Notes: generated from the letters alone by a model not told the origin. A stretch of DNA of 8,505 bases from Methanoregula sp. (GCF_002835825.1 NZ_PIZH01000056.1:1-8505), one strand, 5' to 3'. Numbered from the stretch's first letter, positions 1-7,156 are shown. Numbers and translations: made by a program.

Positions 1-1
1 G

Positions 2-1102
2 ACCTGCCACGCGGCCATCGTGAGCCGCGAACTGGGCACCCCGGCCATTGTCGGTACACGGAACGCCACCAACCAGCTGAAGAACGGGCAGGTCATCACG
101 GGCGATGGCGAGATGGGGCTCGTGTACGAGGGCGAAATCGCACCCAAGCCTTCCGCACAGGCACACGCGGGAGGGCAGGTTGTGGCCGTTGGCGCCCCGA
201 TCATCACCGCAACGAGCGTGAAAGTCAATGTCTCCATCCCTGAGGCAGCGGCACGGGCGGCAGCGACCGGCGCAGACGGCGTTGGCCTCCTCCGGATCGA
301 GCACCTGATCCTCGGCCTCAATAAGACCCCCGGCTGGTACATTGCCAACAACCGCGAGGAGGAGTTCGTCAAGGAGCTTCACGACGGCATCAAGATCGTG
401 CTCGACGCTTTCCCGGGCAAGCCCGTCTGGGTTCGTACCCTCGACGCCCCGACCGATGAGTTCCGTAACATGGCTGGCGGCGAGAACGAGCCGCACGAGC
501 ACAACCCGATGCTCGGCTGGAGAGGCATCCGCCGCGACCTCCAGAGCCCGGACCAGTTCCGGCTCCAGATCGAGGCGTTCAAGCGCCTCTGGAAGGAAGG
601 GTACGAAAACCTCGGCGTCATGTTCCCGATGGTCTCCCACCCCGAGCAGTTCATCGTGGGAAAAGAGATGATGCGGGCCTGCGGCGTTGACGTGGAAAAC
701 GTGACCCTCGGCATCATGATCGAGATTCCGGCAAGCGCCCTCATGGTCGAAGACTTCATCCGGGCCGGGATTAAGTTCGCCTCCTTTGGCACAAACGATC
801 TCATCCAGTACACGCTCGCCATCGACCGCAACAACGAGAACGTGGCGGATATGTACAACCCGAAGCACCCGGCCGTCCTCACTCTCATCCACAGCGCCAT
901 CCAGGTCTGCCGGGCCTACAATGTCGAGTGCTCGATCTGCGGACAGGCCGGTTCCGACCCGAAGATGGCCACCTGGCTCGTGGAGCATGGCATCACGAGC
1001 ATCTCGGCAAACATCGACGCGATCCCGAAGATCCGCGAAGCCGTGGCAAAGACGGAAAAGCGCATCATCTTAGAAGCCGCGAGAACAAAAGATGCTGAAT
1101 AA
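2..1102 (+). CDS. ppsA: Phosphoenolpyruvate synthase, C-terminal part (5' end outside window)
   Basis: The gene makes PEP from pyruvate, ATP and water (AMP and phosphate released), the entry step of gluconeogenesis in methanogens. The reading frame is already open at base 2 and begins inside the phosphohistidine swivel domain: TCHAAIVSRELGTPAIVG contains the phosphorylated histidine at codon 8-10. It is followed by the PEP/pyruvate-binding barrel, with ENEPHEHNPMLGWRGIRR (about 481-537), IMIEIPASALMVEDF, FGTNDLIQYTLAIDRNNENVA (about 785-845) and the catalytic-cysteine motif CGQAGSDP (Cys codon 938-940). About 366 residues are visible; the family is usually about 750-800, so roughly the N-terminal ATP-grasp half is missing because of the window edge. 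An internal ATG at 20 is not the start, because the catalytic His lies before it. The stop overlaps mfnA by 11 bp. Pyruvate phosphate dikinase is the alternative, but the motif spacing fits PEP synthase better. Confidence 0.95.
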   Translation, partial: TCHAAIVSRELGTPAIVGTRNATNQLKNGQVITGDGEMGLVYEGEIAPKPSAQAHAGGQVVAVGAPIITATSVKVNVSIPEAAARAAATGADGVGLLRIEHLILGLNKTPGWYIANNREEEFVKELHDGIKIVLDAFPGKPVWVRTLDAPTDEFRNMAGGENEPHEHNPMLGWRGIRRDLQSPDQFRLQIEAFKRLWKEGYENLGVMFPMVSHPEQFIVGKEMMRACGVDVENVTLGIMIEIPASALMVEDFIRAGIKFASFGTNDLIQYTLAIDRNNENVADMYNPKHPAVLTLIHSAIQVCRAYNVECSICGQAGSDPKMATWLVEHGITSISANIDAIPKIREAVAKTEKRIILEAARTKDAE

Positions 1103-2201
1103 GGGTCAGTCCGAAGAAGAGCTCTTCGCGTTCCTTGCACAGAAGAAGAGCGAGGACCTTGACCACGATTTTATTTTAAGTTCCATGTGCACCATCCCGC
1201 ACTCCGTCGCGGTCCGGGCACACTGCATGTTCATGGAGACGAACCTCGGCGACCCGGGGCTCTTCCCCGGTACCTTCTCGCTCGAACAGCTCCTTGTCCG
1301 CCGGTTTGGCTCGCTCTTCCACTGCGAGACTGCGGGCGGGTATGCAACGAGCGGGGGCACCGAGTCCAATATCCAGGCGCTCCGCCTTGCACGGGTGCAG
1401 AACTGCGGGATCCGTGAGCCCAATGTCATTGTCCCGGAGTCCGCCCACTTCTCGTTCAAGAAAGCCTGCGATATGCTCAGCCTGGAGATCCGGCCGGCCC
1501 CCCTTGGCAGGGACTTCCGGATGGATGCTGATGCGGCGGCCGGGCTCATCGACAAAAACACCATTGGCCTTATCGGGATCGCCGGGACTACCGAGTATGG
1601 GATGGTCGACCCCATTGCCGGGCTGGCGAAGATCGCGGTCCAGCACGACCTCTTCTTCCACGTGGATGCGGCATTCGGCGGCATGGTGATCCCGTTCCTC
1701 GACCGCCCGGCCCCCTTCGACTTCTCGCTTGCTGGCGTCACGACCATCGCCGTGGACCCGCACAAGATGGGCATGAGCACCATCCCGTGCGGCTGCCTCA
1801 TCACCCGTGACCCGCACCTGCTCGATTCCCTCAACATCGACACGCCCTACCTGACCGTGAAGCAGGAGTACACCCTTGCCGGCACACGGCCCGGGGCACC
1901 GGTGGCCGGGGCGCTTGCGGTCCTCGACTACCTCGGGACTGAAGGGATGAAGGCAGTGGTGGCCGGATGCATGAAGAACACGGAGCGGCTCATCGCGGGT
2001 ATGGAAACCCTCGGGTATGCCCGCGCAGCAACCCCTGACCTCAATGTCGCGACATTCTCTTGTGAAAAGGACGCCGTGCCTGTCCCGTGGAGGGTGTCCT
2101 GGACACGGCAGAACCACCTCCGTGCGGTCTGTATGCCGCACGTCCACGCCGGCAGGGTCGAGGCCTTCCTCCTTGCCATGCAGGAACACAAAAAACGGTG
2201 A
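1092..2201 (+). CDS. mfnA: L-tyrosine/L-aspartate decarboxylase MfnA (PLP-dependent, group II)
   Basis: Archaeal MfnA decarboxylates tyrosine to tyramine for the methanofuran side chain; homologues also or instead make beta-alanine from aspartate for coenzyme A. The 369-residue protein has the group II PLP decarboxylase pattern: [10 protein letters not shown] and [11 protein letters not shown] near the N-terminus, [16 protein letters not shown] (about 86-101), His119 in ESAHFSF (expected to stack on PLP), Asp192 in HVDAAFGG (pyridine nitrogen) and Lys225 in VDPHKMG (Schiff-base lysine). It is slightly shorter than the M. jannaschii enzyme (about 396). The ATG lies inside the end of ppsA, with an 11-bp overlap and no strong Shine-Dalgarno, so translational coupling is likely. 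Whether tyrosine or aspartate is the main substrate cannot be read from the sequence. hpt follows after 5 bp. Confidence 0.92.
   Translation: MLNKGQSEEELFAFLAQKKSEDLDHDFILSSMCTIPHSVAVRAHCMFMETNLGDPGLFPGTFSLEQLLVRRFGSLFHCETAGGYATSGGTESNIQALRLARVQNCGIREPNVIVPESAHFSFKKACDMLSLEIRPAPLGRDFRMDADAAAGLIDKNTIGLIGIAGTTEYGMVDPIAGLAKIAVQHDLFFHVDAAFGGMVIPFLDRPAPFDFSLAGVTTIAVDPHKMGMSTIPCGCLITRDPHLLDSLNIDTPYLTVKQEYTLAGTRPGAPVAGALAVLDYLGTEGMKAVVAGCMKNTERLIAGMETLGYARAATPDLNVATFSCEKDAVPVPWRVSWTRQNHLRAVCMPHVHAGRVEAFLLAMQEHKKR
2197..2201 (+). promoter_or_regulatory. Ribosome binding site of hpt
   Basis: GGTGA complements part of the archaeal 16S 3' end and lies 5 nt before the ATG at 2207. It overlaps the mfnA stop codon. 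It decides the start of hpt: the same frame is open further upstream (to an ATG at 2087), but that extension lies inside mfnA and lacks HGPRTase character. Confidence 0.7.
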
Positions 2202-2206
2202 AGACT

Positions 2207-2755
2207 ATGCTTGACAGACTCGTTGAATCGCTTGAAACCTGCCCGATGGTGAAACGCGGGGAATACAATTACTTCATCCACCCGATCACCGATGGCGTAC
2301 CGATTGTCGACCCCGCTCTCCTCCGCGACGTGGCTGCGGCCATGATCAAGGTCATGGACTTAAACAACGTGGACAAGATCGTGGTCGTCGAGGCCATGGG
2401 GATCCACATCGGGTCCGTCCTCTCTACCATGACCGATATCCCGATGACGGTAATGCGGAAGCGGGTGTACAGCCTCCCGCACGAGGTCCCGGTCCACCAG
2501 ACGACTGGCTATTCGAAGGGCGAACTGTACTTAAACGGCGTGTACAAGGGCGACCGTGTTGTCATCATCGACGATGTCGTGAGCACGGGCGGCACGATGA
2601 AAGCTCTCCTCGCGGCGCTGGAGATTGCGGGTGCCGAAGTCGTGGATGTCTGCATCGCGATCCAGCGGGGCGACCCCGACATCGGCCGGCCCTACAAGTC
2701 CCTCGTGAAGATCGAGGTTGACGAGCGGGTCCATGTTATCAAGCGATATATCTGA
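2207..2755 (+). CDS. hpt: Hypoxanthine/guanine phosphoribosyltransferase, archaeal type
   Basis: A cytoplasmic purine salvage enzyme that joins hypoxanthine or guanine to PRPP to give IMP or GMP. The protein is 182 residues, as expected for archaeal HGPRTases (about 180-190). The PRPP-binding loop is clear as [13 protein letters not shown] (118-130), with the acidic pair Asp122-Asp123 and the STGGT phosphate loop. The N-terminal [20 protein letters not shown] and the segment [10 protein letters not shown] (61-70) are typical of this family. The start at 2207 is chosen from the GGTGA site and the family length. It follows mfnA by 5 bp and overlaps dph2 by 23 bp, so it sits inside the same transcript. 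An adenine-specific or regulatory PRTase (PurR-like) is a weaker alternative. Confidence 0.9.
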   Translation: MLDRLVESLETCPMVKRGEYNYFIHPITDGVPIVDPALLRDVAAAMIKVMDLNNVDKIVVVEAMGIHIGSVLSTMTDIPMTVMRKRVYSLPHEVPVHQTTGYSKGELYLNGVYKGDRVVIIDDVVSTGGTMKALLAALEIAGAEVVDVCIAIQRGDPDIGRPYKSLVKIEVDERVHVIKRYI

Positions 2756-3680
2756 ACTCACCCGGGAACTAAAGAAGAGGGGGGCCCGCCGGGTCGCCCT
2801 CCAGTTCCCGGAAGGACTGAAGCGGAAAGCAGCGGGGTACGCAGCAGCGCTCAGGGAGGCAGGATTCGACGTCATTGTCAGCGGCGACCCGTGTTACGGC
2901 GCCTGCGACCTTGCGCTCGATACTCTTAACCACGCTGACGTGCTCGTCCATGTCGGGCACACCCCGGTCGACCACCAGGACCGGGTCATCTTCCTCCCGT
3001 ATTCCGTGGACTTCGATGTCACAATCCTCCAAAAAGCCCTCCCGCTCCTGAAGGAAAAGACCGTCGGCCTTGTCACCACCGTTCAGCACGTCCACCTTAT
3101 CCCGGCCATGGAGGAGTATCTCCGTTCGCAGGGTATCGAAGCCCGGGTGGCGGAGGGAAAGGGAAGGACTCCCTGCCGGGGCCAGGTGCTCGGCTGCTCA
3201 TTCTCCACGGCAAAGGATACAGGTGCGGATGAGATCCTTTACGTGGGCACCGGCCTCTTCCACCCCATCGGGATCGCGCTCTCCACAAAGAAACGGGTCG
3301 TGGCCCTCGATCCGCTCTCGGGGATTTGTTCGGAAGTGAGCGGCGAGACCCTGCTCCGCAAGCGGTTTGCCATTATTGAGAAGGCTAAGGCGGCAAAAAG
3401 CACCGCGATCATCCTCAGCACCAAGTCAGGGCAGGCCAGGAAGGAGCTTGCAGAGCAGCTTGTGGCCCTCTCCCCAGGCGCCGTCATCGTCACAATGAAA
3501 GAGGTCAGCCCGGACGAGCTCACGAACCTTGGCTTTGGCTGTTACGTGAATACCGCCTGCCCCCGGCTTGCTTACGACGACCAGGTGCGGTTCCCGGTCC
3601 CCGTCCTCTCGCCGCAGGAGTTTGAGATCGTCTGCGGGAAGCGGAGCTGGGACGAGTACGCAATCGATGAGATCCCATGA
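2733..3680 (+). CDS. dph2: 2-(3-amino-3-carboxypropyl)histidine synthase (diphthamide synthesis)
   Basis: Dph2 carries out the first step of diphthamide formation: it transfers the 3-amino-3-carboxypropyl group of SAM to a histidine of translation elongation factor aEF2, using a non-canonical radical-SAM [4Fe-4S] cluster. From the ATG at 2733 the protein has 315 residues. Three cysteines expected to hold the cluster are present at family-like spacing: Cys58 in GDPCYGACD, Cys155 in VLGCSFSTA and Cys276 in [11 protein letters not shown]. Archaeal enzymes are homodimers, so a single gene suffices. A TTG five codons upstream (2718) is possible, but GAGGT at 2714-2718 would then overlap it, so the ATG is preferred. 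It overlaps hpt by 23 bp and the next gene by the ATGA at 3677-3680, indicating coupled translation. Confidence 0.93.
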   Translation: MLSSDISELTRELKKRGARRVALQFPEGLKRKAAGYAAALREAGFDVIVSGDPCYGACDLALDTLNHADVLVHVGHTPVDHQDRVIFLPYSVDFDVTILQKALPLLKEKTVGLVTTVQHVHLIPAMEEYLRSQGIEARVAEGKGRTPCRGQVLGCSFSTAKDTGADEILYVGTGLFHPIGIALSTKKRVVALDPLSGICSEVSGETLLRKRFAIIEKAKAAKSTAIILSTKSGQARKELAEQLVALSPGAVIVTMKEVSPDELTNLGFGCYVNTACPRLAYDDQVRFPVPVLSPQEFEIVCGKRSWDEYAIDEIP

Positions 3681-4291
3681 AACTGAAGCAGCTCGAGATG
3701 GCCCTCCAGCGCCTGCACGGGTTTCCCCGCCCGAAGGTCGCACTTGAGCAATACCAGACGCCGGCACCCCTTGCCGCGAGGCTCCTCTACCACGCCCTGA
3801 TGAAAGGGGATATTGAAGAGAAACGGGTCGTTGACCTCGGGTGCGGCACCGGCATGCTTGCCATCGGGGCATCCCTGCTCGGGGCTGAAACGGTCACGGG
3901 ATTCGACATCGACGAGGGGGGTCTTGCCGTGGCACGGGAGAATGCCCGGCTCCTGGATGCCGAAGTCACGTTCCTCCCAGCCGACCTCCGGAAAGGGGGC
4001 TGCGAGGACCAGATCGGCGCATGCGACACGGTTGTCATGAACCCCCCGTTCGGTGCACAGAAGGCGCACGCGGACCGGCCGTTCATCGACTGCGCCCTTT
4101 CTATCGCGGACGTTACTTACAGCATCTTTAATGCGGGATCCATCCCATTTGTTGAAGCATACACTGCACAACGGGCAGAGGTCACCGAGAAGATCGGCGG
4201 AGCGTTCCCGATTAAACGCACCTTTGCCTTCCACACAAAAGACGTGCAGGAGATCGAGGTCGAGATCCTACGGCTGAAACGGACTGTGTAA
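3677..4291 (+). CDS. METTL5-like RNA N6-adenine methyltransferase
   Basis: A class I SAM-dependent methyltransferase of 204 residues. The layout closely follows eukaryotic METTL5 and its archaeal relatives: an N-terminal segment [19 protein letters not shown] followed by LEQYQTPAPLAARLLY, the SAM motif VVDLGCGTGMLAIG (51-64), the acidic FDID (76-79) that contacts the SAM ribose, and the catalytic NPPFG (122-126) typical of N6-adenine methylases. The C-terminal FAFHTKDVQEIEVEILRL matches the YKFHKKKSVDIEVDLIRF of METTL5. METTL5 with Trm112 makes a single m6A in small-subunit rRNA near the decoding site; a corresponding role in 16S rRNA is inferred here. The ATG overlaps the dph2 stop (ATGA). 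An HemK/PrmC-type glutamine methylase (also NPPF/Y) is less likely given the N-terminal match. Confidence 0.87.
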   Translation: MKLKQLEMALQRLHGFPRPKVALEQYQTPAPLAARLLYHALMKGDIEEKRVVDLGCGTGMLAIGASLLGAETVTGFDIDEGGLAVARENARLLDAEVTFLPADLRKGGCEDQIGACDTVVMNPPFGAQKAHADRPFIDCALSIADVTYSIFNAGSIPFVEAYTAQRAEVTEKIGGAFPIKRTFAFHTKDVQEIEVEILRLKRTV

Positions 4292-4305
4292 CCCCACCCC
4301 GCAGC

Positions 4306-5481
4306 GTGAAGAACACTATCACGGGACTTGCCGCTGCCCACATGATCACCGACATCTACATGCCGGTGCTCCCCGCGATCCTGCCGCTCCTGATTGCAGA
4401 GAACGGTTACTCTTACCTCACCGCAGGGCTGCTCGTTACAGCCTACAACGTTACGTCCTCGTTCACCCAGCCAGCCATCGGCTGGCTCTCCGACAAGCGC
4501 GGCCTGACCATCAGCGTGAGTATCAGTCTCTTCATCAGCGCTGTTTTCGTTGCCCTCATGGGTGTCGTGCACAACTATTACCTGGTGATGGCCTTTGCAG
4601 TCCTTGCCGCCCTGGGCCATGCCTGCTTCCACCCGACCGCGCTCAGTCTTGTAAGCCGGCTCTGCTCTGCCGAGAACCGGGGCAGGATCACCTCGTACTT
4701 CGTGGTCGGGGGCAACCTCGGCTACGCCATCGGCCCGGTACTGGCCGGGGTCCTTGTCTGGGGGTTCGGGCTGCCCGGGCTGGTGCTCCTCATCATCCCC
4801 GCCCTTATCATGGTATTTGTTCTCCGGCGCCTCCTGCCCGGGGGAATGGCAGCAGTACGCGAAGCCCATGCCACTCCCCTTCACAAGGTTGCCGATGTGC
4901 CGTCGAAATGGCCGTTTGTCATCCTGATGGTGGCGTCCATCCTCCGGGCGTGGGCAGTCTTTGCGGCCATCACCTATCTCCCGATGTATCTTGTTTCGGA
5001 GGGGTACAGCCTCGTTGTGGCAAGCACCGTCCTGACCCTGATGCTCCTGACAGGAGTCGCCGGGCAGGTTGCCGGCGGGCACATCTCCGACCGGGTCGGG
5101 AGAAAAGAGTTCATGGTCTTTGCCCTTGCAGGAGCGGTGCCGCTCTTCTACCTCTTCTTTGCATCATCGGGCATCCTGCAGCTTATCATCCTCCTCTGCT
5201 TCGGGTTCTGCCTCTGGTCCACTTTTGCGGTGGCTGTGGCCATGTCGCACGAGCTCCTGCCCGGCAATGTCGGGCTTGCCTCCGGTGTGATGCTCGGCCT
5301 TGCCATCGGCTTTGGGGGCCTTGGCGTAGCCGTCAACGGCATGATCGCTGACACGTACTCGCTTACAGCAGCGATCGGGACGATTCCCCTGCCCATCATC
5401 GGGGCGGTGATCCTGATGGCGCTCCTGCCCTACCCGTGGAAGACGCTGGGGAAGAAACGAGGACACAGCACCGGTACCTGA
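4306..5481 (+). CDS. Major facilitator transporter, Fsr (fosmidomycin resistance)-like
   Basis: A 391-residue integral membrane protein with about 12 hydrophobic helices, the standard MFS size. The MFS loop motif occurs in both halves: GWLSDKRG (59-66, between helices 2 and 3) and GGHISDRVGRK (257-267, between helices 8 and 9). The N-terminal AAHMITDIYMPVLPAILPLL and the stretch ALGHACFHPTALSLVSRL (102-119) resemble the Fsr family, drug/H+ antiporters of which the E. coli member exports fosmidomycin. The substrate here is unknown. Translation starts at GTG 4306, 14 bp after the previous stop; no clear Shine-Dalgarno is seen and an internal ATG at 4342 would cut into helix 1. It is probably the last gene of the + strand operon. 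The protein ends in a basic, Lys/Arg-rich tail, likely cytoplasmic. Confidence 0.88.
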   Translation: MKNTITGLAAAHMITDIYMPVLPAILPLLIAENGYSYLTAGLLVTAYNVTSSFTQPAIGWLSDKRGLTISVSISLFISAVFVALMGVVHNYYLVMAFAVLAALGHACFHPTALSLVSRLCSAENRGRITSYFVVGGNLGYAIGPVLAGVLVWGFGLPGLVLLIIPALIMVFVLRRLLPGGMAAVREAHATPLHKVADVPSKWPFVILMVASILRAWAVFAAITYLPMYLVSEGYSLVVASTVLTLMLLTGVAGQVAGGHISDRVGRKEFMVFALAGAVPLFYLFFASSGILQLIILLCFGFCLWSTFAVAVAMSHELLPGNVGLASGVMLGLAIGFGGLGVAVNGMIADTYSLTAAIGTIPLPIIGAVILMALLPYPWKTLGKKRGHSTGT

Positions 5482-5490
5482 TGCAACAGG

Positions 5491-5498
5491 CTTATATC
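5491..5498 (+). promoter_or_regulatory. Candidate archaeal TATA box upstream of the 59-residue membrane protein
   Basis: CTTATATC lies about 40 bp before the ATG at 5532. With the usual 25-nt spacing transcription would begin near 5515-5520, leaving a very short leader that still holds the ribosome binding site at 5519-5524. This suggests the small gene can be transcribed apart from the operon before it. Confidence 0.45.
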
Positions 5499-5518
5499 AT
5501 CCCGGAAAAAACGTGATG

Positions 5519-5524
5519 TGAGGT
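5519..5524 (+). promoter_or_regulatory. Strong ribosome binding site of the 59-residue membrane protein
   Basis: TGAGGT ends 7 nt before the ATG at 5532. It is among the clearest Shine-Dalgarno sequences in the window and is the main support that this short frame is a real gene. Confidence 0.7.
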
Positions 5525-5531
5525 AAAAAAC

Positions 5532-5711
5532 ATGGACAAAGTTGGAGTCATTGCACTGATCATCGGGATCATCCTGTGTGCTCTCGGCGTGTATGGGATC
5601 TGGGCATTCCTGCCGGAAGTCATCTACGTGATCAAGGGTCTGGCCGGCATCGTCGTGCTGCTCTTTGGCCTGATGCTTGCCATCTTCGGTATCCTTATCG
5701 TAAAGGACTAA
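5532..5711 (+). CDS. Small two-helix membrane protein, 59 residues, function unknown
   Basis: The frame starts MDKVGVIALIIGIILCALGV and ends LIVKD. It has two hydrophobic helices, about residues 5-25 and 37-56, separated by a short loop with Trp24, Pro28 and Lys35. There is no signal peptidase site and no catalytic motif. Support for expression comes from a good ribosome binding site, a TATA-like box 40 bp upstream and a T7 tract 17 bp after the stop. Small proteins of this type, with a glycine-rich helical hairpin, are common next to transport genes in methanogens, but no function can be assigned. It is separated from the MFS gene by 50 bp and converges with the TylF-type methyltransferase on the other strand. 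It is short enough to be missed by a 60-residue ORF cutoff. Confidence 0.75.
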   Translation: MDKVGVIALIIGIILCALGVYGIWAFLPEVIYVIKGLAGIVVLLFGLMLAIFGILIVKD

Positions 5712-5727
5712 AAACCGGACAAAACTG

Positions 5728-5734
5728 TTTTTTT
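5728..5734 (+). terminator. Oligo-T terminator after the small membrane protein gene
   Basis: A run of seven T begins 17 bp after the stop at 5711. Archaeal RNA polymerase terminates at U-tracts without needing a hairpin, and no stable hairpin precedes this one. The run touches the stop codon of the convergent gene, so the two convergent units are separated by only 22 bp. No comparable T-run is seen between the MFS gene and 5532, so this may also end the large operon. Confidence 0.6.
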
Positions 5735-6477
5735 CAGACCTTTACCACAAGGCACTGCGACCCGGCAGTCTCCAGAACGGGTTCGGTCCTGCCTTCGAAG
5801 AAATCATCGAACGCCTTCTTGACACCGGGCGCCGTGATGTAGTCATGGGAGATGATGATCCCGCCCTGGCTCATGCGGGGGTAGAAGAACTCAAGGCTCT
5901 GTTTCGTGCTCTCGTAACAGTCCACATCCAGGTTGACGAGAGAGAAGTGCTTGTCCTTCACCGGCCCTGCGGTATCGGGAAAGATCCCCTTGTAGAAGTG
6001 GACATTCCTGCTCTCCTTGAGGTAGTCCCGGACACTCTCGAAGGACGCGGCAAATTTACCCTCGTAGAACGGCCAGACCATATCGATCTCGTCTACCTGG
6101 GGCAGCCCCTCGAACGTGTCAAAGAGGTGGAGGGCCTTCTCCCCCTTGGCCGAACAGATGATCTTTGCCGAGCCCCCGCGGTAGACCCCCACCTCGGCAA
6201 TGTCCCCCGGGACCTTCTGGGTGGTCTTCACTGCCATGTAGATATGGTACGCCTCGATGTCCTCCAAGAGAAGCTCGGTCTCCTTGCGTATCTTCCGGAG
6301 GTTCTTTGCAAACTCCTTTCTCCGGTCGCAGCCATAGTGGGAGAGACGGCCGCGGTTGGCGATATCGTTTCCCATGAAAGGCTCGAAAAAGACGGCTTTC
6401 CGGAACTTCAGGAGGTACCTGCTGGGGATGACAGAATCAACAACCGAATAGATCTGTTTCTTCTGGGGCAGGCGCAT
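5734..6477 (-). CDS. TylF/MycF-family O-methyltransferase
   Basis: A 247-residue class I SAM-dependent methyltransferase of the macrocin O-methyltransferase (TylF) type. The SAM motif is GDIAEVGVYRGGSAKII (91-107), followed by LHLFDTFEGLP (116-126). A metal-binding acidic set is visible in NLDVDCYEST (182-191) and SHDY (210-213), matching the Mg2+-dependent catalytic site of MycF-like enzymes. Characterised members methylate sugar hydroxyls of macrolides; in archaea a natural guess is methylation of glycans on surface proteins or lipids, but the substrate is not known here. About 80 N-terminal residues, basic and partly helical, precede the Rossmann fold. No glycosyltransferase or other sugar gene flanks it in the window. 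The start ATG at 6477 has no Shine-Dalgarno and lies about 4 nt after the predicted transcription start, suggesting a leaderless mRNA. Confidence 0.85.
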   Translation of the reverse strand: MRLPQKKQIYSVVDSVIPSRYLLKFRKAVFFEPFMGNDIANRGRLSHYGCDRRKEFAKNLRKIRKETELLLEDIEAYHIYMAVKTTQKVPGDIAEVGVYRGGSAKIICSAKGEKALHLFDTFEGLPQVDEIDMVWPFYEGKFAASFESVRDYLKESRNVHFYKGIFPDTAGPVKDKHFSLVNLDVDCYESTKQSLEFFYPRMSQGGIIISHDYITAPGVKKAFDDFFEGRTEPVLETAGSQCLVVKV

Positions 6478-6502
6478 GTCTTATTCAATTCGTCGTTCTG
6501 CA

Positions 6503-6510
6503 ATTTATAT
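6503..6510 (-). promoter_or_regulatory. TATA box of the TylF-type methyltransferase gene
   Basis: On the minus strand the bases read ATATAAAT, a near-consensus archaeal TATA box. Its centre is about 29 bp upstream of the ATG at 6477, so transcription would start around 6480, only a few nucleotides before the start codon. It directly follows the T6 tract that ends the upstream unit. Confidence 0.65.
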
Positions 6511-6518
6511 CTCTGGTG

Positions 6519-6524
6519 AAAAAA
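6519..6524 (-). terminator. Oligo-T terminator of the unrecognised 160-residue gene
   Basis: Six T on the minus strand (A6 on +) lie about 28 bp after the stop at 6552. The tract is preceded by a C-rich stretch without a clear hairpin, as usual in archaea, and lies 9 bp before the TATA box of the next gene. Confidence 0.55.
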
Positions 6525-6551
6525 GAGATGGGGATGGGGGCGACATGAGGA

Positions 6552-7034
6552 TCAGGGCTTTTTGGGGATTTCCGCAAGACCGGGTTTTGGGCTTTCGGCT
6601 TCCAGGTCCAGCTCGTCCAAGAACGGCATGAGGCAGGTAACGAACGGTTCAGGACTGACGTTGTCGTCTCCGCGGCGTTCCCCGGTTGCAACGATCTCGA
6701 CCATGAGCGGGAACTCTTCGAGCGTCTGCTCGAACGAGGGATCGTTCTCCCTTGTGAACCGGAGGAAGCTCTCCACGAGGATTACCGGGCGTTCATACTC
6801 GGGAACTCCTGCATACTCGGCAAGAACGGATTCGAGCGGTTGTCCCCGGGCCAGATCCTCCTCAAAGAAGAGCCAGATGGAGACCCCGTAGTTGTCTTCA
6901 ATGCTTGCGCATTTGCGGATATCGACCGTTGTTCCGGGGATGAGGCCGAGGCGCCCGAGTTTTTCTGTTGGTGTTGTTCCGGGAACGGCAGCCCACGCGG
7001 CGGGTTTCAGCATTGCAGTACATGGAGCGGCCAT
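6552..7034 (-). CDS. Unrecognised acidic soluble protein, 160 residues
   Basis: I do not recognise this family. The protein has no obvious membrane helix or signal peptide. A basic/neutral N-terminal part (to about residue 40, with LGRLGLIPGTTVDIRK) is followed by an acidic central part with SIWLFFEEDLARG (52-64), LAEYAGVPEYERPVILVESF (71-90) and EEFPLMVEIVA (106-116). The C-terminus, about 123-160, is rich in Pro, Glu and Asp and ends EIPKKP, probably a flexible tail. The hydrophobic/acidic alternation suggests a folded alpha/beta domain. Codon use matches its neighbours and the opposite frames give only Ser/Arg-rich or low-quality translations. The start is uncertain: ATG 7034 gives 160 residues, ATG 7013 gives 153; neither has a Shine-Dalgarno. 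It has its own downstream U-tract and is likely transcribed alone. Confidence 0.65.
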   Translation of the reverse strand: MAAPCTAMLKPAAWAAVPGTTPTEKLGRLGLIPGTTVDIRKCASIEDNYGVSIWLFFEEDLARGQPLESVLAEYAGVPEYERPVILVESFLRFTRENDPSFEQTLEEFPLMVEIVATGERRGDDNVSPEPFVTCLMPFLDELDLEAESPKPGLAEIPKKP

Positions 7035-7085
7035 AGGTGTAAAGATAACGATAATGGCAGCGGGATGTGGCAGGGCCGGACAAAG

Positions 7086-7093
7086 GATTAAAG
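7086..7093 (-). promoter_or_regulatory. Weak candidate TATA box for the 160-residue gene
   Basis: The minus strand reads CTTTAATC about 52 bp before ATG 7034, which would give a leader of about 30 nt. A second AT-rich stretch (about 7044-7055, TTATCTTTA in part) would instead suit a start at the internal ATG 7013. The two cannot be separated from sequence alone. Confidence 0.3.
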
Positions 7094-7109
7094 AGGAGGG
7101 ATGAACACG

Positions 7110-7115
7110 AAAAAA
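7110..7115 (-). terminator. Oligo-T terminator after the small CGC membrane protein gene
   Basis: Six T on the minus strand, preceded by CCC, lie about 94 nt after the stop at 7209. This implies a 3' untranslated region of about 100 nt that would include the GAAA hairpin (7160-7181) and the repeat copy at 7133-7156. Confidence 0.5.
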
Positions 7116-7132
7116 GGGTCGCTCCCTGCCAT

Positions 7133-7156
7133 ACTTGTTCAGGAGAGAGAAGCCAA
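7133..7156. repeat. 24-bp direct repeat, intergenic copy
   Basis: These 24 bases are identical to 7223-7246, exactly 90 bp away. The + strand begins ACTTGTTCAGG and ends GAAGCCAA. Similarity continues imperfectly on both sides (roughly 7123-7164 against 7213-7255). Read on the minus strand it would encode GFSLLNKYGRE, against GFSLLNKFGRE at the end of the adjacent gene, so it looks like a remnant of a partial duplication of that gene's 3' end. Confidence 0.85.

Noticed and set aside
1176..2189. Minus-strand open frame of 337 codons opposite mfnA
   Set aside because: Antisense shadow produced by GC-rich third positions; mfnA carries all expected PLP residues.
2087..2206. Upstream extension of the hpt frame to an ATG at 2087
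   Set aside because: It lies within mfnA and its translation (Arg/Pro-rich) does not resemble HGPRTase; the GGTGA site supports the start at 2207.
4117..5082. Minus-strand open frame of 321 codons opposite the methylase and MFS genes
   Set aside because: Charged, Gly/His/Asp-rich antisense of a transporter; it spans the junction of two well-identified + strand genes and has no motif.
5845..6519. + strand open frame of 224 codons with a protein-like composition
   Set aside because: It is antisense to the TylF-type gene, whose SAM and metal motifs are clear. It also runs across that gene's promoter, and no ribosome site precedes it.
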